From: Harmonia axyridis
Lineage: Eukaryota > Arthropoda > Insecta > Coleoptera > Coccinellidae
Length of the DNA: 64,000 nucleotides
Direction of reading: 5' to 3'
NCBI RefSeq assembly: GCF_914767665.1
Contig: NC_059503.1
Span: 8,370,001 to 8,434,000 of the forward strand
The notes under the pieces were generated by a model, which saw only the letters and a program-made list of their open reading frames with translations, ran no database searches and had not been told where the DNA came from. Below, one piece after another: positions 62,136 through 64,000 of the stretch. The position numbers and the translations under genes are program-made. Every line of letters starts with the position of its first letter. Within the stretch, counting starts at the first letter, position 1.

Positions 62136-63346
62136 GGTACTGTCTTCAACCATAATAATCTTAGTTACAAAAGAATGCTGAATGGTTTGATTTTAGTACT
62201 TCTGTTGGTACTGAAAACTAGAAGGTTTGTTTTTTCAACTTTAAGACTTAATTTCTTTTTTCTGTTGCCAGTCGGCTTGGGTGTCTTATTGAAGAAGTTG
62301 TTTCCTGCTGGATTCAATGTATTTCCATCTTTTACTCTTTTACCAGTAAATTGTTGTCATCCACGTGGTCAATTAATGCTTCATCGTCCTCTGTAATATC
62401 TTCAAAATGGTTCAGGAAGATTAAGAATAGAAGTAGAACACAAGACATTGAGCTGCAAGTAATTTACCAATGTAAACCGAAAAAATTTCAACACCACAAG
62501 GATTTTCTCTTCACAAAGCGTCACCTAACTGAGAGTCAACCTTAAAAAATCAAAACTAATACCACACATGCTCTACTACGGTACCAAATACCTATAACAA
62601 AGCTAATCATAATCCAAACAATGGTACAAAACACCCAAGAAATTACTGTATTCCCTGAATTTCAAATAGACCATCACAAGATGAGGAATTAGCTCGATGG
62701 CTCATTCTCCACACTAACGAATTTAGTAGAGCGGAGAGTTTTTAATTAATAATACCTAAATAAACAGTTAGTTACCATCTTCACGGACTCAATTACCGGG
62801 CTTATCCGCCATAACTCACTGATCGGTGCAAAAGCAATCGCCGTGATACAGCAATTTCAAAGATGGTTATTTAACTTTCAATCGAGAGCCGAGAGATGCA
62901 TCTATGGAATGCAGCTTGACACAAAATCGATCTTGCGAAGGTACGGTTTCATCTTATTCATCTTCTGGGGGAAGGATGCTTCTCCTTATGGAGATGAAAT
63001 CATCGTTTGGTCTTACCTTGAGCGTTTGCCATTTGATGGAACAACCGATCATTATGAAACCTGGCAATGATGAAATCTCTTGGATTTTCAGCTTTGTTGT
63101 CTGATTTGTCTTCATATTTAAGAGTTTTAATAGACTATTAGAGGTTTTTTTGGGAATGACCATGATAACCTCCATTAGACATGGTATTTCGTTGTTTGTG
63201 GCATTATGATCTATCTGATGTATTGACACATCTGTTTGAACACTTGAGGTCTCAATTAGTGCCGTTTCTCAAATTTAGGTAATCAAGCTTGAAATGTCCT
63301 TTCTGTCGGTTATTTAATAAAGCCGAATATACACTTTTTTTTGTGA
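62136..63346. other. Intergenic region between the hAT and the right-edge transposon
   Basis: Apart from the broken minus-strand frames noted separately, I see no gene, RNA or transposon end here. Confidence 0.35.
62160..63230 (-). pseudogene. Possible decayed coding fragments, source unknown
   Basis: On the minus strand a 91-codon frame (63229-62954) runs IPCLMEVIMVIPKKTSN to RRSILPPEDE and TAA, and the same frame reopens with DETVPSQDRF for about 28 more codons. Further left, about 60 codons to a stop near 62160 read GNTLNPAGNNFFNKTPKPTG and KIKPFSILL. This could be a broken gene or transposon. I cannot identify it and the frames are interrupted. Confidence 0.25.
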
Positions 63347-64000
63347 AGGGTGTTTTTTTCAGAGCTATAGAACTTTAAATTGCAATTAAGCAACGATGGA
63401 TTACTCGATTGACATGAATTTTATTTATCCGAAGATAATCTTGTGGCATTACATTTTAAATATGATTTCCGGCATATGACCGCCACGGCTGACTCGGATG
63501 TAGTCCAATCTGGACGTCCAAATTTCGATGACTTTTTCCAACATTTGTGGCAATAACACGGCGAATGTTGTCTTCTAAATGGTCAAGGGTTTGTGGCTTA
63601 TCCGCATAGACCAATGACTTTACATAGCCTCACAGAAAGTAGTCTAGTGGTGTTAAATCACAAGATCTTGGAGGCCAATTCACAGATCCAAAACGTGAAA
63701 TTAGGTGGTCACCAAACGTGTCTATCGATAAATCGATTGTGGCAGGAGCTATGTGACATGTTGTGCCGTCTTGTTGGATCCACAGCTCCTGGATTTTATG
63801 GTTATTCAATTCAGGAATGAAAAAGTTAGTAATCATGGCTCTATACCGATCACCATTGACTGTAACGTTCTGGCCATCATCGTTTTTGAAGGAGTACGGA
63901 CCAATGATTCCACCAGCACATAAAGCGCACCAAACAGTCAGTTTTTCTGGATGTAACGGTGTTTCGACATACACTTGAGGATTAGCTTCACTTCAAATGC
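63347..64000 (-). mobile_element. Tc1/mariner element, right part cut by the window edge
   Basis: The 3' end starts at about 63347 with AGGGTGTTTTTTT and an inner AGAGCTATAGAAC identical to the uif-intron copy. The minus strand holds a 114-codon frame (63974-63630) with TVWCAL, FIPELNNHKI, a catalytic D in QQDGTTCH, and CDLTPLDYFL. The aspartate spacing, counted to the D of PLDYF, is 41, as in DD41D (Visitor-like) elements. A stop follows PLDYFL where W is expected. The N-terminal part lies beyond the window. Confidence 0.8.

Noticed and set aside
1..64000. CRISPR arrays, tRNA or rRNA genes, bacterial operons
   Set aside because: No regularly spaced direct repeats, cloverleaf or rRNA-like sequence was seen. 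The window is eukaryotic nuclear DNA.

Overview
The window is insect nuclear DNA. It is AT-rich, has GT..AG introns of mostly 50-70 bp beside introns of several kb, and carries Tc1/mariner, hAT and MITE-like elements. It also holds a gene whose whole domain order matches uninflatable, a gene known from insects. A beetle or another holometabolous insect would fit, but I cannot fix the species from the sequence.

Layout. (1) 641-3818 (+): the last ten exons of the V-ATPase membrane subunit a; its 5' end lies left of the window. (2) 5545-31462 (+): a tandem cluster of four genes that I do not recognise as any named family, called A (5545-13690), B (14363-16145), C (17771-27378) and D (28536-31462) here. 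A and C are very large (about 2338 and 2687 aa). Both carry dozens of copies of a 10-13 residue (Y/F)DxxG motif arranged in modules of about 70 aa. C also carries a Lys/Glu-rich coiled coil, a KPVCGE hexapeptide array and several hundred residues of Cys-Pro-rich repeat. B and D are small paralogues of each other. The order large-small-large-small suggests duplication of a two-gene unit. (3) 32742-58612 (-): a complete uninflatable (uif) homologue. I resolved 35 coding exons whose phases all agree, giving 3552 aa from signal peptide to transmembrane segment and tail. (4) 58.6-64.0 kb: a transposon-rich flank.

Mobile elements. A mariner with an uninterrupted D34D transposase sits inside a hAT remnant, and each has its own target-site duplication. 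Two relatives of a second Tc1/mariner family lie in a uif intron and at the right edge. A 2.6-kb element with 77-bp inverted ends and TAA duplications sits in another uif intron and encloses a decayed mariner fragment. MITE-like hairpins, a probable LINE tail and a dispersed repeat fill other gaps.

How the genes relate. Subunit a and Uif are both known as membrane proteins of epithelia, but nothing here links them functionally. The A-D cluster is the best candidate for something undescribed. Cys-Pro arrays recall insect Mst(3)CGP sperm-tail proteins and mammalian ODF1, so a structural and possibly testis role is my inference. All exon structures were derived by hand from splice consensus and phase, without transcripts.
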